Source of the DNA: Thermoanaerobaculia bacterium
Lineage (GTDB): Bacteria; Acidobacteriota; Thermoanaerobaculia; Multivoradales; Multivoraceae
Assembly (NCBI GenBank): GCA_022826745.1
Contig: JAJDUI010000017.1
Coordinates: forward strand, 25,987 to 89,986
DNA: 64,000 nt
Direction: 5' to 3'
The position numbers were made by a program, and so were the translations under genes. Under the pieces are notes generated by a model that had not been told where the DNA came from, made no database searches, and saw only the letters and a list, made by a program, of their open reading frames with translations. Of this stretch, positions 34,621-43,826 are shown in pieces. How positions within the stretch are numbered: position 1 is the stretch's first letter; the number at the start of each line of letters is the position of its first letter.

Positions 34621-35416
34621 GGATGGGGAACTGCCGATCCGGATCGTTCTGGAGAACGGGCCGGTAGCCGCCGCTCTCGTCGGGTTCCATGCGGCGAGCC
34701 CCGTCGGGGGCGAGCTGAACGATGTAGGCCTTGCGGACCTCGGAAGTGAGGTTCGGCCCGGTGGCATGCGGAGTGAGTGAGGAGAAGACGACGATGCTGC
34801 CGGCTCTCGCCGGCGCGGCGACCCCTTCGGCGTCCTCTGCCGCACAGCAGTAGCCGAGATCGGTGGTCCAGTGCTCCAGGGTGCCGTGGCGGTGCAGCCC
34901 CGGGAGCACCCGCGGGCAGCCGTTGCTCGTGGTGGCGTCGGTCAGCGCGATCCAGCAGGTGAGATAGGCCTGCGGGTCGAGAAAGCCGTAGCCGTTGTCC
35001 TGGTGCCAGGGAAAGGGGGCCGGAACGCTCGGCTTCTTGTAGACCGCCTGGTCCCAGTAGAGGCGGACGTCGGGGCCCACCAGGTCCCAGGCGAGGTCCC
35101 GAAAGAGAGGCCCGGCACAGAAGTCGCGGAGAAAGGCCGAACGCAGCACCAGGTGGACGGTGAAGGTGATCTCGTCGGCGCGGGCGATGAAGCGACGGCC
35201 CTGCGGCAGTTCGCGCAGCGCCGCTTCGGCCCTGGCCTCCCAGGGGTCGATCTCGGCGATCAGGTGTTCGAGGGTGGCGGGCTCGACCGCGTCCTCGAGC
35301 ACGAAGAAGCCCTGCTCGCTCCACTGGCGGGCCTGCGCTGAGGAGATGCGCCGGTAGGGGCCGGGTCTGGGCTCCCAGTGAAAGTCCCGGTTGAGCGGAT
35401 GGAGCTTCGGCGTCAT
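34598..35416 (-). CDS. Phytanoyl-CoA dioxygenase (PhyH) family protein
   Basis: A 272-residue Fe(II)/2-oxoglutarate dioxygenase. The N-terminal strand GFFVLEDAVEPATLEHLI, the iron HxD in FPWHQDNGYGF, the distal His in SSLTPHATGPN and the Arg in VRKAYIVQLAP are all visible. ATG at 35416 is chosen; the upstream frame (26 codons) is rich in Arg and not conserved. It is 37 bases downstream of a small membrane-protein gene and probably in one operon with it. The 3' end overlaps the TonB-receptor gene by 23 bp in the opposite sense. Confidence 0.85.
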   Translation of the reverse strand: MTPKLHPLNRDFHWEPRPGPYRRISSAQARQWSEQGFFVLEDAVEPATLEHLIAEIDPWEARAEAALRELPQGRRFIARADEITFTVHLVLRSAFLRDFCAGPLFRDLAWDLVGPDVRLYWDQAVYKKPSVPAPFPWHQDNGYGFLDPQAYLTCWIALTDATTSNGCPRVLPGLHRHGTLEHWTTDLGYCCAAEDAEGVAAPARAGSIVVFSSLTPHATGPNLTSEVRKAYIVQLAPDGARRMEPDESGGYRPVLQNDPDRQFPILRSGRRP

Positions 35417-35453
35417 GCCTGCAGGGGCGGCTCCAGCCCGTTTCCGGTGTCGC

Positions 35454-35933
35454 TCATCCTGTTCCTTGCTTGATCTTCGTGTTGCGGATCGCAAGCACGA
35501 CCATGGCGAGGCTGAGCGCGAGCATCGGCAGGTTCCCGATCTTGCCGGGCGGCGTCCGCAGGTAGTACTCGGGCGTGAGCGGATGCATCACGCCGACTCC
35601 GAGGCGAAACAGGACCTCCACGAGCATCAGGGCCCACATGAGCGGGATGAGGTTTCGGTAGCGGGCGAGCACGGCGGCGTAGACCATCAGCATGATGACC
35701 TGCTGCGATCCCCAAAGAGAGCTGAACATGTAGACGACGTTGTTCGGATCCGGCGTCCCGGAGAAGAGCACGATCGACGCGATCGAGTTCACGCCGCTGT
35801 CGTCCAGGAGGAAGTGGGCGAACGAGCGGAAAGTCGCCACCGCGACAAGGACGTAGAACAAGTAGAGCGGAACGCGGCCTCCGCGATAGTCGTTGTTCGC
35901 GGCGCGCGGGAGCAGAACGTCAAGAGCGGTCAT
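35454..35933 (-). CDS. Integral membrane protein, 159 aa
   Basis: Family not recognised. Four hydrophobic segments: about residues 23-43 (LYLFYVLVAVATFRSFAHFL), 68-88 (MFSSLWGSQQVIMLMVYAAV), 95-115 (LIPLMWALMLVEVLFRLGVG) and 134-152 (LPMLALSLAMVVLAI). GAGGAG lies upstream of the ATG. It heads a same-strand pair with the PhyH gene and may be preceded by a very short membrane ORF that overlaps its start. Confidence 0.7.
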   Translation of the reverse strand: MTALDVLLPRAANNDYRGGRVPLYLFYVLVAVATFRSFAHFLLDDSGVNSIASIVLFSGTPDPNNVVYMFSSLWGSQQVIMLMVYAAVLARYRNLIPLMWALMLVEVLFRLGVGVMHPLTPEYYLRTPPGKIGNLPMLALSLAMVVLAIRNTKIKQGTG

Positions 35934-36021
35934 GGGCGGGTCTCCTCGTACGGCAGTTAGCGGCTTGCAGCAGGAGCGGCGAGAAGACGGCGCAGAGCAG
36001 GCCGAAGAGCAGGGCTTTCAC
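35920..36021 (-). CDS. Possible 33-aa membrane peptide overlapping the next gene
   Basis: A GTG-started ORF begins KALLFGLLCAVFSPLLLQAA, one hydrophobic segment, and ends in a basic tail. It is preceded by GGTGAG and overlaps the first 14 bases of the membrane-protein gene in another frame, so translation through it could feed the downstream start. It may equally be a chance ORF. Confidence 0.3.
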   Translation of the reverse strand: MKALLFGLLCAVFSPLLLQAANCRTRRPAHDRS

Positions 36022-36081
36022 GGGCTGCTCACCCTATCGGCAGGGACCGGGCGTGCTCCGCCAACGGGAGCGCCCCGCCGC

Positions 36082-37848
36082 CTACCCCTGCTCCCCGATC
36101 CACCAGTCGATGTGCTCCTCCAGCACGACCATCGGCATGGCGCCGCTGCCAATGACGGCGGCGTGGAAGGCCTTGATGTCGAAGCGGTCGCCGAGCGCTT
36201 CCTCGGCCTTGTTGCGCAAGCGGAGGATCTCCAGGTTGCCGATGCGGTAGGCGAGGGCCTGGCCGTGGATGTCGGCTGAGTAGCGCAGCAACTCCGTGGC
36301 GACCTCGACGTCGGAGTAGACGACGCGGGCGCTCATGTACTCGCGGGCGCGATCGAGGTCCCAGCCGAAGTAGTTCATGCCGGTGTCGAGCACCAGGCGG
36401 CAGGAGATGAACATCTCCATGACCAGGCGGCCGTAGAGGTCGTAGGGGTTCTCGTAGAGGCCCATCTCCTTGGCGAGGTTGGCGGCGTACTCGGCCCAGC
36501 CTTCGGTGAAGGCGCCGTAGCCGATCGTCTCGCGGCGGAAGCGGGGCAGGTCCTCGCGCTCGTTGGCCAGGGCGAGTTGGAAGTGATGGCCGGGGATCAG
36601 CTCGTGGTAGATCAGCCCCTGGGCCGAGAACAGGGAGCGGTTCTCGAGATCGGAGCCGTTGTAGCGGTACTCGCCGCGCGGGTTGGCGGCGGTCGGTAGC
36701 TGGTAGACGCCGAAAGTCATCGTCGCCTCGGAGGTGGGGTCGAGTCGGCGGACGCCGTAGGGCGCCTCCGGCAGGACGTCGAAGTAGTCGGCGACGTGGG
36801 GCTCGATCATCTCGATGTAGCCCATGTAGCGCTCCTCGACCTCCTCGGGCGATTCGGCGATGAACCTCGGGTCGGAGCGGACCTGGTCGAGGAACTCCTT
36901 CATCGCGGTCTCTTCGGACGTGGCCTCGAAGCCGATCTCCTCGCGCAGCTCCGCCAGCTCCGCTTCGATCCGCGCCACCTGGTCGAGGCCGAGCTGGTGG
37001 ATCTCCTCTGGAGTGAGATCGGTCGTCGTGTGCATCCGGACCCGGTGAACGTAGAGCTCGCGGCCGCCGGGCACGGTGCTCAGGCCGACCTGCTCGGGCG
37101 CCGCCTCCAGGTAGTCGTCGCCGAGTTCCGCGATCAGGCGGCCGAACTGTCCGTCGATTCCGGTCTCGACTGCCTCGCGGACCCGGGCCAGGAAGTCGTC
37201 GGCTCCGTCGCCGACGCGGTCGGCGGCCGGCACGAACAGCTCGTCGAGCCGACTCCGGTAGCCCTCGAACATCCCGACCACCGCCGGGACCTGGGCCTTC
37301 GGCAGGTGGATGCCGCGTTCCTTCTGGCCCGCCACCTTGTCGGCGAGTTGCCCGATCCCCTGGGCGTACTCGTCGAGCAGGTGGAGATAGTGCGCGCGCT
37401 CCTCGTCGGTGCCGACCGGCGCGGCGCCGAGCACCTGGTGGAGGATGTTCAGGCTGAAGCCGCCGGCCGCGTAGGGCGTGATGTTGAAGTCCGCCCAGTA
37501 GTGCTTCGGCGCCTCGACCAGCATGCCGAGGTTCCAGCGCAGCAGCCTGAGGGAGATCCAGTCCTCGTGGTCGACCGCCTCGTCGTCGACCCCGGCCAGC
37601 CGGTCGAGCAGGTCCTGGGCGAAGGCGGCGTCCGCCTCGGCGGCCTCGAGCGTCCAGTCCGGGAAGCTCTCCACCTTCTCGCCGCGGCGGAACTTGAGGT
37701 AGGGGTCGCGGGCGGCGACGAAATCCACGTATTCGTTGCCGGCGGCGGCGATGAGGTCCGCGTCGGCGCCGCCGTCGCGGGAGATCTCGGCGCTGCAGGC
37801 GAGGACGGGAAGGGCGATGACGGCGGCGACGCGGACCAGGTGACTCAT
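36082..37848 (-). CDS. DUF885 family peptidase-like lipoprotein
   Basis: A 588-residue DUF885 protein. The leader ALPVLACSAE suggests a lipoprotein (Cys 18). The catalytic zinc site is LIYHELIPGHHFQLAL, a HExxxHH form, with the downstream Glu in FTEGWAEYAANLAKEMG, and SADIHGQALAYRIGN near the C-terminus. DUF885 enzymes are related in fold to M2/M3-type carboxypeptidases. The start overlaps the RND pump gene's stop (ATGA), so it is translated as part of the efflux operon although its function there is unclear. Confidence 0.88.
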   Translation of the reverse strand: MSHLVRVAAVIALPVLACSAEISRDGGADADLIAAAGNEYVDFVAARDPYLKFRRGEKVESFPDWTLEAAEADAAFAQDLLDRLAGVDDEAVDHEDWISLRLLRWNLGMLVEAPKHYWADFNITPYAAGGFSLNILHQVLGAAPVGTDEERAHYLHLLDEYAQGIGQLADKVAGQKERGIHLPKAQVPAVVGMFEGYRSRLDELFVPAADRVGDGADDFLARVREAVETGIDGQFGRLIAELGDDYLEAAPEQVGLSTVPGGRELYVHRVRMHTTTDLTPEEIHQLGLDQVARIEAELAELREEIGFEATSEETAMKEFLDQVRSDPRFIAESPEEVEERYMGYIEMIEPHVADYFDVLPEAPYGVRRLDPTSEATMTFGVYQLPTAANPRGEYRYNGSDLENRSLFSAQGLIYHELIPGHHFQLALANEREDLPRFRRETIGYGAFTEGWAEYAANLAKEMGLYENPYDLYGRLVMEMFISCRLVLDTGMNYFGWDLDRAREYMSARVVYSDVEVATELLRYSADIHGQALAYRIGNLEILRLRNKAEEALGDRFDIKAFHAAVIGSGAMPMVVLEEHIDWWIGEQG

Positions 37849-40800
37849 GTCTTCCTAGCGTAAAGCACCGGAACGACGACCAGGTTGAGGAACGTCGACG
37901 TCAACAGGCCGCCGAGGATGACCTGGGCCATCGGACTCAGGATCTCGTTGCCCGGCTCGCCGGCGCCCAGCACCAGCGGCACCAGCGCCAGCCCGGCGGT
38001 GAGCGCCGTCATGAGGATCGGCGGCATGCGCTCCTCCGACCCGCGCCGGACGGCGGCTTCCAGTGACAGTCCTTCGCGGAGCAGGCGGCGGTAGTTGCTG
38101 ACCAGCAGCACGCCGTTCCGGGTCGCGATCCCGAACAGGGTGACGAAGCCGACGACCGTCGCCAGCGACAGGACGCCTCCGCCCAGGGCCACCGCGACGA
38201 CACCGCCGACCAGGGCCAGCGGCACGTTGACGAGCATCGCCAGGGTGTCGCGGTGGCTGCCGAACTCGAGGTAGAGCAGCCCGTACATGCCGGCCAGGAT
38301 GAGCACGACGAGCAGGCCCATCGTGTACATCCGGCGGCCCGCCTCCTCGAACTGCCCTCCGAAGGTCACCAGGTAGCCCGGCGGCAGGTCGACTTCGGCG
38401 TCGACCGCGGCCTGGGCGCGCTCGACCGCGCCGACCAGGTCGGCGCCGGCGACGTTGGCGGTCACCATCGCCACCCGCTGGGCGTTCTCGCGGCGGATGA
38501 GGGACGGGCCGAGCGCGTGGCGCACTTCCGCGACCGCGCCCAGGCGGACGAGATCACCTGCCGGCGTCGACACCGGCAGGGCCGCGACCCGGTCCGGCTC
38601 GGCGCGCAGGCCCGGCGGCAGGCGGACGGCGATGTCGGAGGCCAGGCCGTCTTCCACGATCTCGCCGACGACAACGCCCTGGAAGAGCGCCTCCACCGCC
38701 TCGCCCACGTCCGCGAGACTCAGGCCGTAGCGGGCCATTGCCGTGCGGTCGAAGTCAACGACCATCTGGGGCACCGGCGACTGCTCCTGGTTCGACAGGT
38801 CGACGATGCCGGGCACGGCCGCCAGGATCTGTTCGATCCGCGCGGCCAGCGTCCGCAGCACCGCCAGGTCGGGTCCTTCGACCTTCACCGCCAGGTTCGT
38901 CCGGGACCCCGAGATCATGTGGTCGATCCGGTGGCTGATCGGCTGCCCGAAGGAGACCGTCACCGCCGGTATCCCGGCCACCGCCCGGCGCATCCCGGCG
39001 ACCAGCTCGTACTTCGAACGGCCGTCCTCGAGCGGCGCCAGCACGACCTCCATCTCGGAGGCGTTGACTCCCTGGACGTGCTCGTCCTTCTCCGCGCGGC
39101 CCGTCCGGCGGCTGGTCGAGACGACCTCGGGGAAGGCGAGCAGCGCCTCCTCGACCCGGCTGCCCAGCCGGTCGCTCTCGGCGAGCGGGATCCCGGGCGG
39201 ACTCACCACCGACACGGTGAGCGAGCCCTCGTTGAAGGCCGGCAGGAAGCTGCGGCCCAGCCCGGGCAGGAGCGCAACCGCAAGCACGACCAGCAGGGCC
39301 GACGAAGAGAGCACCGCCCAGCGATGCGAGAGGCACCAGTCGAGAGTTGGCGTGTACGCCCACTGGAAGGCACGCAGAAGCCATGGCCCGCGGGCCCGAA
39401 GCGCCCGCGTCCGGCGGAGGAACAGCAGCGCCAACACCGGCGTGACCGTCAGCGCCACGACCAGTGAGGCCGAGAGCGCCGCGATGAAGGCGAAGCCGAG
39501 AGGCCGCAGAAGCCGACCCTCCAGCCCCGGCAGGAAGAAGATCGGCACGAAGACCAGGACGACGATCAGGGTGGCGAGGAGAATCGGGCTCAGCACCTCC
39601 TTCGTCGCGGCCGCGACGACCTCTTCGGCCGGCCGGCGATCGCCTTCCGGCAGCCGTCGCTCGTCTCTCATCCGGCGGAAGATGTTCTCGATCGCGATGA
39701 TCGCGTCGTCCACGAGCAGGCCGATGGCGATCGACAGGCCGCCGAGCGTCATCGTGTCGATCTGCAGCCCGAAGGCCGCGATCACCAGGACCCCGGTGAC
39801 CAGGGAGAGCGGGATCGCGAACGCCGAGATGAACGTGGTGCGGACGCTGCCGAGGAAGAGCGCCAGGATGACGATGACGAGGATCGCCCCGTCGCGAAGC
39901 GCCTCGGACACGTTGCCGATCGCCACCTCGATGAAATCCGCCTGGCGAAAGTTCTCGCTCTCGAGCACGACGCCCTCCGGCAGCACCGGCTCCAAGCGGG
40001 CGAGGGCGCTGTCGATGGCGCGGGTCAGGTCGAGCGTGTTCGCGCCCGGCTGCTTCTGAACGGACAGGATGACCGCCGGACGGTTTCGGTAGGAACCGGT
40101 GCCGCGAACGGGCGCCGGTCCCCACTCGACGGTCGCCACGTCGCCGACCCGCAATGGGATCCCGCTGTCGACCCGCACGACGGCCGCGGCCACCTCGCCC
40201 GGTGTGCGCGCCCGGCTGCGGACGCGGACGATGTGCTCCTCGCCGGCCTCCTCGTGAAACCCGGCCGAGAGCACGCGGCTGGACCGGGCCACAGCGTCGA
40301 TGACGTCTGCGAGGGGCAGGCCGTTCTGGGCGAGGGCGCTCGGCCGCACCGTGACCTGGAGTTGCCGCCGTTCACCGCCGATCGGGACGACCTGGGACAC
40401 CCCGGGGAGGGCGAGGAGAGTCCGGCGGACGACCGTCTCGGCGACGCGGCGAAGTTCCATCGCGGTGACGCCGCCCTCCTCCACGGGCGCCGAGGTCATC
40501 GCGATGAACGTGATCTCGCCCATGATCGACGAGATCGGCCCCAGCTCCGGCGACTCTGCCTGGGCCGGGAGGTCGACCCGCTGCAGCCGCTCGCTGACGA
40601 CCTGGCGGGCGCGGTAGATGTCGGTGCCCCAGTCGAACTCGACCCAGGCCACCGAGATCCCGTCGGCCGAAATCGAGCGCAGCCGCCGCACGCCCGGCGA
40701 TCCGTTGATCGCGGATTCGACCACGTACGTCACCAGGAGCTCGACCTCCTCCGCGGCCATCCCCGGCGCCTCGGTGATTACGGTCACGGTGGGAGCCGAA

Positions 40801-40970
40801 AGGTCGGGAAAGATGTCGACCGGCAGGTTCAGGATCCACGCCGACCCGACCACCGTGAGGAGCGCGGCCCCCGCGACCACCAGCAGGCGGTGGCGCAGGG
40901 AGAATCGAAGCAGTCGCTCCAGGGGTCCCACTCTCCGGCCTTCAGTGGACGTGGCCGTGAGCTTCGCCAC
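37845..40970 (-). CDS. CusA/CzcA-type RND efflux transporter permease
   Basis: A 1041-residue inner-membrane RND pump. Twelve membrane segments in two sets are evident: first near residues 30-52 (RLLVVAGAALLTVVGSAWI), then about 350-520, and the mirrored set at about 550-570 and 870-1035. TM4 has GGLSIAIGLLVDDAIIAIENIFRR with the paired Asp of the proton relay. The layout and VDDA pattern resemble heavy-metal (CusA/CzcA) pumps, though drug-type substrates cannot be ruled out. GTG at 40970 overlaps the adaptor gene by 29 bp; an internal GTG at 40928 would remove the overlap. The gene is coupled to DUF885 downstream. Confidence 0.9.
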   Translation of the reverse strand: MAKLTATSTEGRRVGPLERLLRFSLRHRLLVVAGAALLTVVGSAWILNLPVDIFPDLSAPTVTVITEAPGMAAEEVELLVTYVVESAINGSPGVRRLRSISADGISVAWVEFDWGTDIYRARQVVSERLQRVDLPAQAESPELGPISSIMGEITFIAMTSAPVEEGGVTAMELRRVAETVVRRTLLALPGVSQVVPIGGERRQLQVTVRPSALAQNGLPLADVIDAVARSSRVLSAGFHEEAGEEHIVRVRSRARTPGEVAAAVVRVDSGIPLRVGDVATVEWGPAPVRGTGSYRNRPAVILSVQKQPGANTLDLTRAIDSALARLEPVLPEGVVLESENFRQADFIEVAIGNVSEALRDGAILVIVILALFLGSVRTTFISAFAIPLSLVTGVLVIAAFGLQIDTMTLGGLSIAIGLLVDDAIIAIENIFRRMRDERRLPEGDRRPAEEVVAAATKEVLSPILLATLIVVLVFVPIFFLPGLEGRLLRPLGFAFIAALSASLVVALTVTPVLALLFLRRTRALRARGPWLLRAFQWAYTPTLDWCLSHRWAVLSSSALLVVLAVALLPGLGRSFLPAFNEGSLTVSVVSPPGIPLAESDRLGSRVEEALLAFPEVVSTSRRTGRAEKDEHVQGVNASEMEVVLAPLEDGRSKYELVAGMRRAVAGIPAVTVSFGQPISHRIDHMISGSRTNLAVKVEGPDLAVLRTLAARIEQILAAVPGIVDLSNQEQSPVPQMVVDFDRTAMARYGLSLADVGEAVEALFQGVVVGEIVEDGLASDIAVRLPPGLRAEPDRVAALPVSTPAGDLVRLGAVAEVRHALGPSLIRRENAQRVAMVTANVAGADLVGAVERAQAAVDAEVDLPPGYLVTFGGQFEEAGRRMYTMGLLVVLILAGMYGLLYLEFGSHRDTLAMLVNVPLALVGGVVAVALGGGVLSLATVVGFVTLFGIATRNGVLLVSNYRRLLREGLSLEAAVRRGSEERMPPILMTALTAGLALVPLVLGAGEPGNEILSPMAQVILGGLLTSTFLNLVVVPVLYARKT

Positions 40971-42570
40971 TCGCCATGAGGGACGAACGGCGGATGGCGT
41001 CCCCGCCGCGGGCCACCAGGCGCTGGCCGGGCACGAGACCGGCCACCAGCACCCGGTCCCCCTGGCGGCCGAGCACGGTCACCGTCTGCCGCTGGAAGTC
41101 CTCGCCGCCCAGTTGCAGGAACACGACCGGCACGCCGCCGTCGTCGACGAGAGCCGAGGCGGGCACGACGATGCCGCTCTCGTCACCGGCCATCAGCACC
41201 TGCGCCGCGACGGTCGATCCGAGCGCGAAGCCCGTGCCGGCGATGCCCGGCGCCTCGAGCAGGACGGTGACAGTGCCGGTGCGCGGCGAGAGCTCCGGCG
41301 AGACCGAGACGAGGGAGAGGTCGCCTTCGACGCGCACCGGGCCGCTCTCCGGATCGTCGAGAACGAGACCGCGCAAGCCCGCGTCCATCAGCCGCCGCGC
41401 ATCCTGCGGCGGCAGCGCGACCTCGATCCACACGACGTCGGTCCGAACCAGCCTGGCGAGGGCGTCGCCGGCGGCGACAGTCGCCCCGGGCGTCGTCGTC
41501 ACGGCGGCGATCCGGCCGGAGAACGGCGCCCGCGGCGAGATCCCGGCGCTGTCCGCTCCGCCTTCGCGGGAAGCCCGCGCCGACTCGAGGTCGCGTTCCG
41601 CGGCCCGGTGCCGTGCTTCGAGCATTCGGGCGCGGACCCCGGCATCTTCGACTTCCCGGTCGCTGACGGCTTCGAGGGCCAGGAGTTCGCCCAGCCGCGA
41701 GCTGCGCGACCGCGCGCTCTCCAGCTCCGTCGCCAGCGCCTCGAGCTCCCCTTCCAGTGTCGCCAGGCTGCGCTCGGGCGCGACCAGCGGGACCACCCGG
41801 AACAGGGGATCGTTCCGTTCGACGCGGCGGCCGACGAACGGCCAGGACCGGGCGCCCGCCGGAGGCTGCACGACGCCGTCCACCTGCGCGGTGATCGTGC
41901 TCTCGCCGCCCGCCGGGGGACGGAAGGAGGCGACGCCGGCGACGCTGAGGGCCAGGCGGCCCTCCTTGACCCAGACGGTCTCGAAGCCGCCCTGCCACTG
42001 CTGTTCCTTCAGGAAGGCCACGGGCTCTCCGCCGTCGGAACCGGCGGGGAACGACGGCGGCCGCACCAGGTCTTCCGCGTGGTCCGCCGTGCCGACGCGG
42101 ACCCGGCCGGCTGGGATCTCCTCGATTCCCGTTCCATCGTCGATCCGGAAGAACAGATCCGCTTCGCCGGCCCGGGGCGGCGTCACCTCGACGTCGAAGA
42201 TCCCCGGAGCAACGGGTTGATCCGCACGGAACACCTGCTCCCCGGACCCATCGACAAGAACGATCTCGACGGTTCCCTGCGCCAGAGGCGAGAAGTCGTC
42301 CAGGCGCGTGACGTGGGTGTGGACCATCGCCGTGTGCCCTTCCGCCAGGGCGTCGATCTCGGGAAAGACCTCGAACCGCTCGCCGAGAGCCGTGACCGAC
42401 CAGGTCTCGTGAACATGATCGTGTTCGTCGGTGGGCGGGGCGCTGACGCAACCGAGTAGCAGCACGGGAAGCACCGCGAAGAGCGCTTTCAGGCTACGTC
42501 CCGGCACGCCTCGTGTCGGTGCGCCGGCCTTCTGGCCGGCTGCCGCCGCCGCAGCTTCACTCCACTTCAT
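40942..42570 (-). CDS. RND periplasmic adaptor (CusB/HlyD-like) lipoprotein
   Basis: A 542-residue membrane-fusion protein. The lipobox VLLLGCVS sits near residue 41, preceded by an odd Ala- and Pro-rich extension (about residues 5-20) that is encoded by a copy of the window's palindromic repeat. A His- and Asp-rich stretch DEHDHVHETW follows the lipid Cys and could bind metal. Residues about 195-265 and 345-420 form the barrel-sandwich and beta-barrel parts (PRAPFSGRIAAVTTTPGATV), with a coiled hairpin between (ATLEGELEALATELESARS). The C-terminus ends in GEAHGHVH. ATG at 42570 overlaps the TolC gene's stop (ATGA); GTG at 42507 would start after the repeat. Confidence 0.87.
   Translation of the reverse strand: MKWSEAAAAAAGQKAGAPTRGVPGRSLKALFAVLPVLLLGCVSAPPTDEHDHVHETWSVTALGERFEVFPEIDALAEGHTAMVHTHVTRLDDFSPLAQGTVEIVLVDGSGEQVFRADQPVAPGIFDVEVTPPRAGEADLFFRIDDGTGIEEIPAGRVRVGTADHAEDLVRPPSFPAGSDGGEPVAFLKEQQWQGGFETVWVKEGRLALSVAGVASFRPPAGGESTITAQVDGVVQPPAGARSWPFVGRRVERNDPLFRVVPLVAPERSLATLEGELEALATELESARSRSSRLGELLALEAVSDREVEDAGVRARMLEARHRAAERDLESARASREGGADSAGISPRAPFSGRIAAVTTTPGATVAAGDALARLVRTDVVWIEVALPPQDARRLMDAGLRGLVLDDPESGPVRVEGDLSLVSVSPELSPRTGTVTVLLEAPGIAGTGFALGSTVAAQVLMAGDESGIVVPASALVDDGGVPVVFLQLGGEDFQRQTVTVLGRQGDRVLVAGLVPGQRLVARGGDAIRRSSLMASGEAHGHVH
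42514..42556. repeat. Palindromic repeat R7 inside a coding region
   Basis: GTCGGTGCGCCGGCC-ttct-GGCCGGC followed by GCCGCCGCCGC, a copy of the CACCGACA-ended branch of the family. It lies within the 5' coding part of the adaptor gene, where the minus strand translates it as GQKAGAP. All other copies are intergenic. Confidence 0.8.
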
Positions 42571-43766
42571 GACCCCGGCCCCCCTTCCCCGCTCGCCGCC
42601 AGCCGTTCCAGTTCACGGTGCGCCGCAAGCGCCGCCTCATGCAGATCGAGCACCGCCAGTTCCGCCTCGGTCACCGAGCGGTGAGTCTCGAGCAGATCGG
42701 TCAGGCCGGCCTCGCCCTGGCGGAAGGCCGCCTCCGCGCCGTCCAGCATTCGCTCGGTGGCGCCGAGCTCCTGCCGCGCCTCGGCGAGGGCGGCCGCAAG
42801 TCGCGCAAAGTTGGTTCGCGCGGCAGTCCGTGCCGCGGTCGACTCGCGCTCCGCGAGTTCGAGCTTGGCCCGGGCAGCCTCGAGGCCAGCTCCCGAGCTT
42901 CGCCGCGCCGCCTGCCGGCGGTCAAACAGGGGAACGGACCAGGCGACGCCGAAGATTGGCCCGTCGACGGCGCCCGGCGTCAGGTCCTGGCGGCGCCAAC
43001 CCAGCGTGACTTCCGGCGCAGCGGCGATCGGCCGGGTCGCAAGTTCCGCCAGCTCGGCGGCGTCCAGATCGGCCTGCGCGGCCCGCACCCGCGTATCCGC
43101 CCCGTCCAGCGACGGCGGGTCCGGCAGCTCCGGCAGAACCGGCCGCGCGCCCGCCGGCAAGCCGGGATGCCAGGCCGCCGCCTCGGCCTTCGCCCCTTCG
43201 CTCACTCCGGCAGCGAGAGCGACGCGGGATCGGAGCGTGGCGGCGGCCAGGCGAAGCCGGCGTGCCTCGAGTCTCGAGGCTTCCCCTCTCTCCGCGCGAG
43301 CTGCCTCGCGCTGCGCGAGCGACTCGACCCGCTCGGCCTGGGTCGAGAGGCGTTGCCGGCGCGCCGCGGCCACGGCCCAGCCGGCATAGGCCTCCCTCAT
43401 CGCCAGGCGGTAGCCCAGCAGGTCGTGGGTCAGACGCCTCCGCGCGGCCGCGATCTCACCCTCCCGGGCCTCGATCTCCGGGCGGCGCGCGGCGCCCGGA
43501 ATCTGCCAGGAAACGAGAACGTCGGTCTGGCCGATCGGGCCGCCGGGATCCTCGCGGACCGCCTCGACGACCGGATTGTCGAGTGTCCGGGCGGCCAGCA
43601 AACGGGCCTCGGCGAGCCCGACGGCCCCGGCGCTCTCGCGAACCGCCGGGTGCGTCTCATCGAGGACCGAGAGGAACTCGGCCTCGGTGACGACAGGCCC
43701 GTCCTGGGCAGCGCCGGCGACGGCGAAGAAGCCTCCAAGGAGGCCGATCAGGCTGTAGCGATGCAT
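42567..43766 (-). CDS. TolC-family outer membrane efflux protein
   Basis: A 399-residue outer-membrane factor. ATG at 43766 follows AAAGGAG by 5 bases; the 14 codons upstream in frame are not needed. A signal peptide (SLIGLLGGFFAVAGAAQ) leads into two similar halves of long coiled helices, e.g. EREGEIAAARRRLTHDLL-like and AELAVLDLHEAALAAHRELERL, with the OEP pattern LTDLLETHRSVTEAELAVL. It would form the outer channel of the RND complex. It is followed by the adaptor (4-bp overlap) and preceded by a His-rich gene (60-base gap). Confidence 0.86.
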   Translation of the reverse strand: MHRYSLIGLLGGFFAVAGAAQDGPVVTEAEFLSVLDETHPAVRESAGAVGLAEARLLAARTLDNPVVEAVREDPGGPIGQTDVLVSWQIPGAARRPEIEAREGEIAAARRRLTHDLLGYRLAMREAYAGWAVAAARRQRLSTQAERVESLAQREAARAERGEASRLEARRLRLAAATLRSRVALAAGVSEGAKAEAAAWHPGLPAGARPVLPELPDPPSLDGADTRVRAAQADLDAAELAELATRPIAAAPEVTLGWRRQDLTPGAVDGPIFGVAWSVPLFDRRQAARRSSGAGLEAARAKLELAERESTAARTAARTNFARLAAALAEARQELGATERMLDGAEAAFRQGEAGLTDLLETHRSVTEAELAVLDLHEAALAAHRELERLAASGEGGPGS

Positions 43767-43826
43767 GCTGACTCCTTTCCACGTCCAGGTTCCGGGCACG
43801 AATCGCACCCGGGCCAGGGACGCGGA

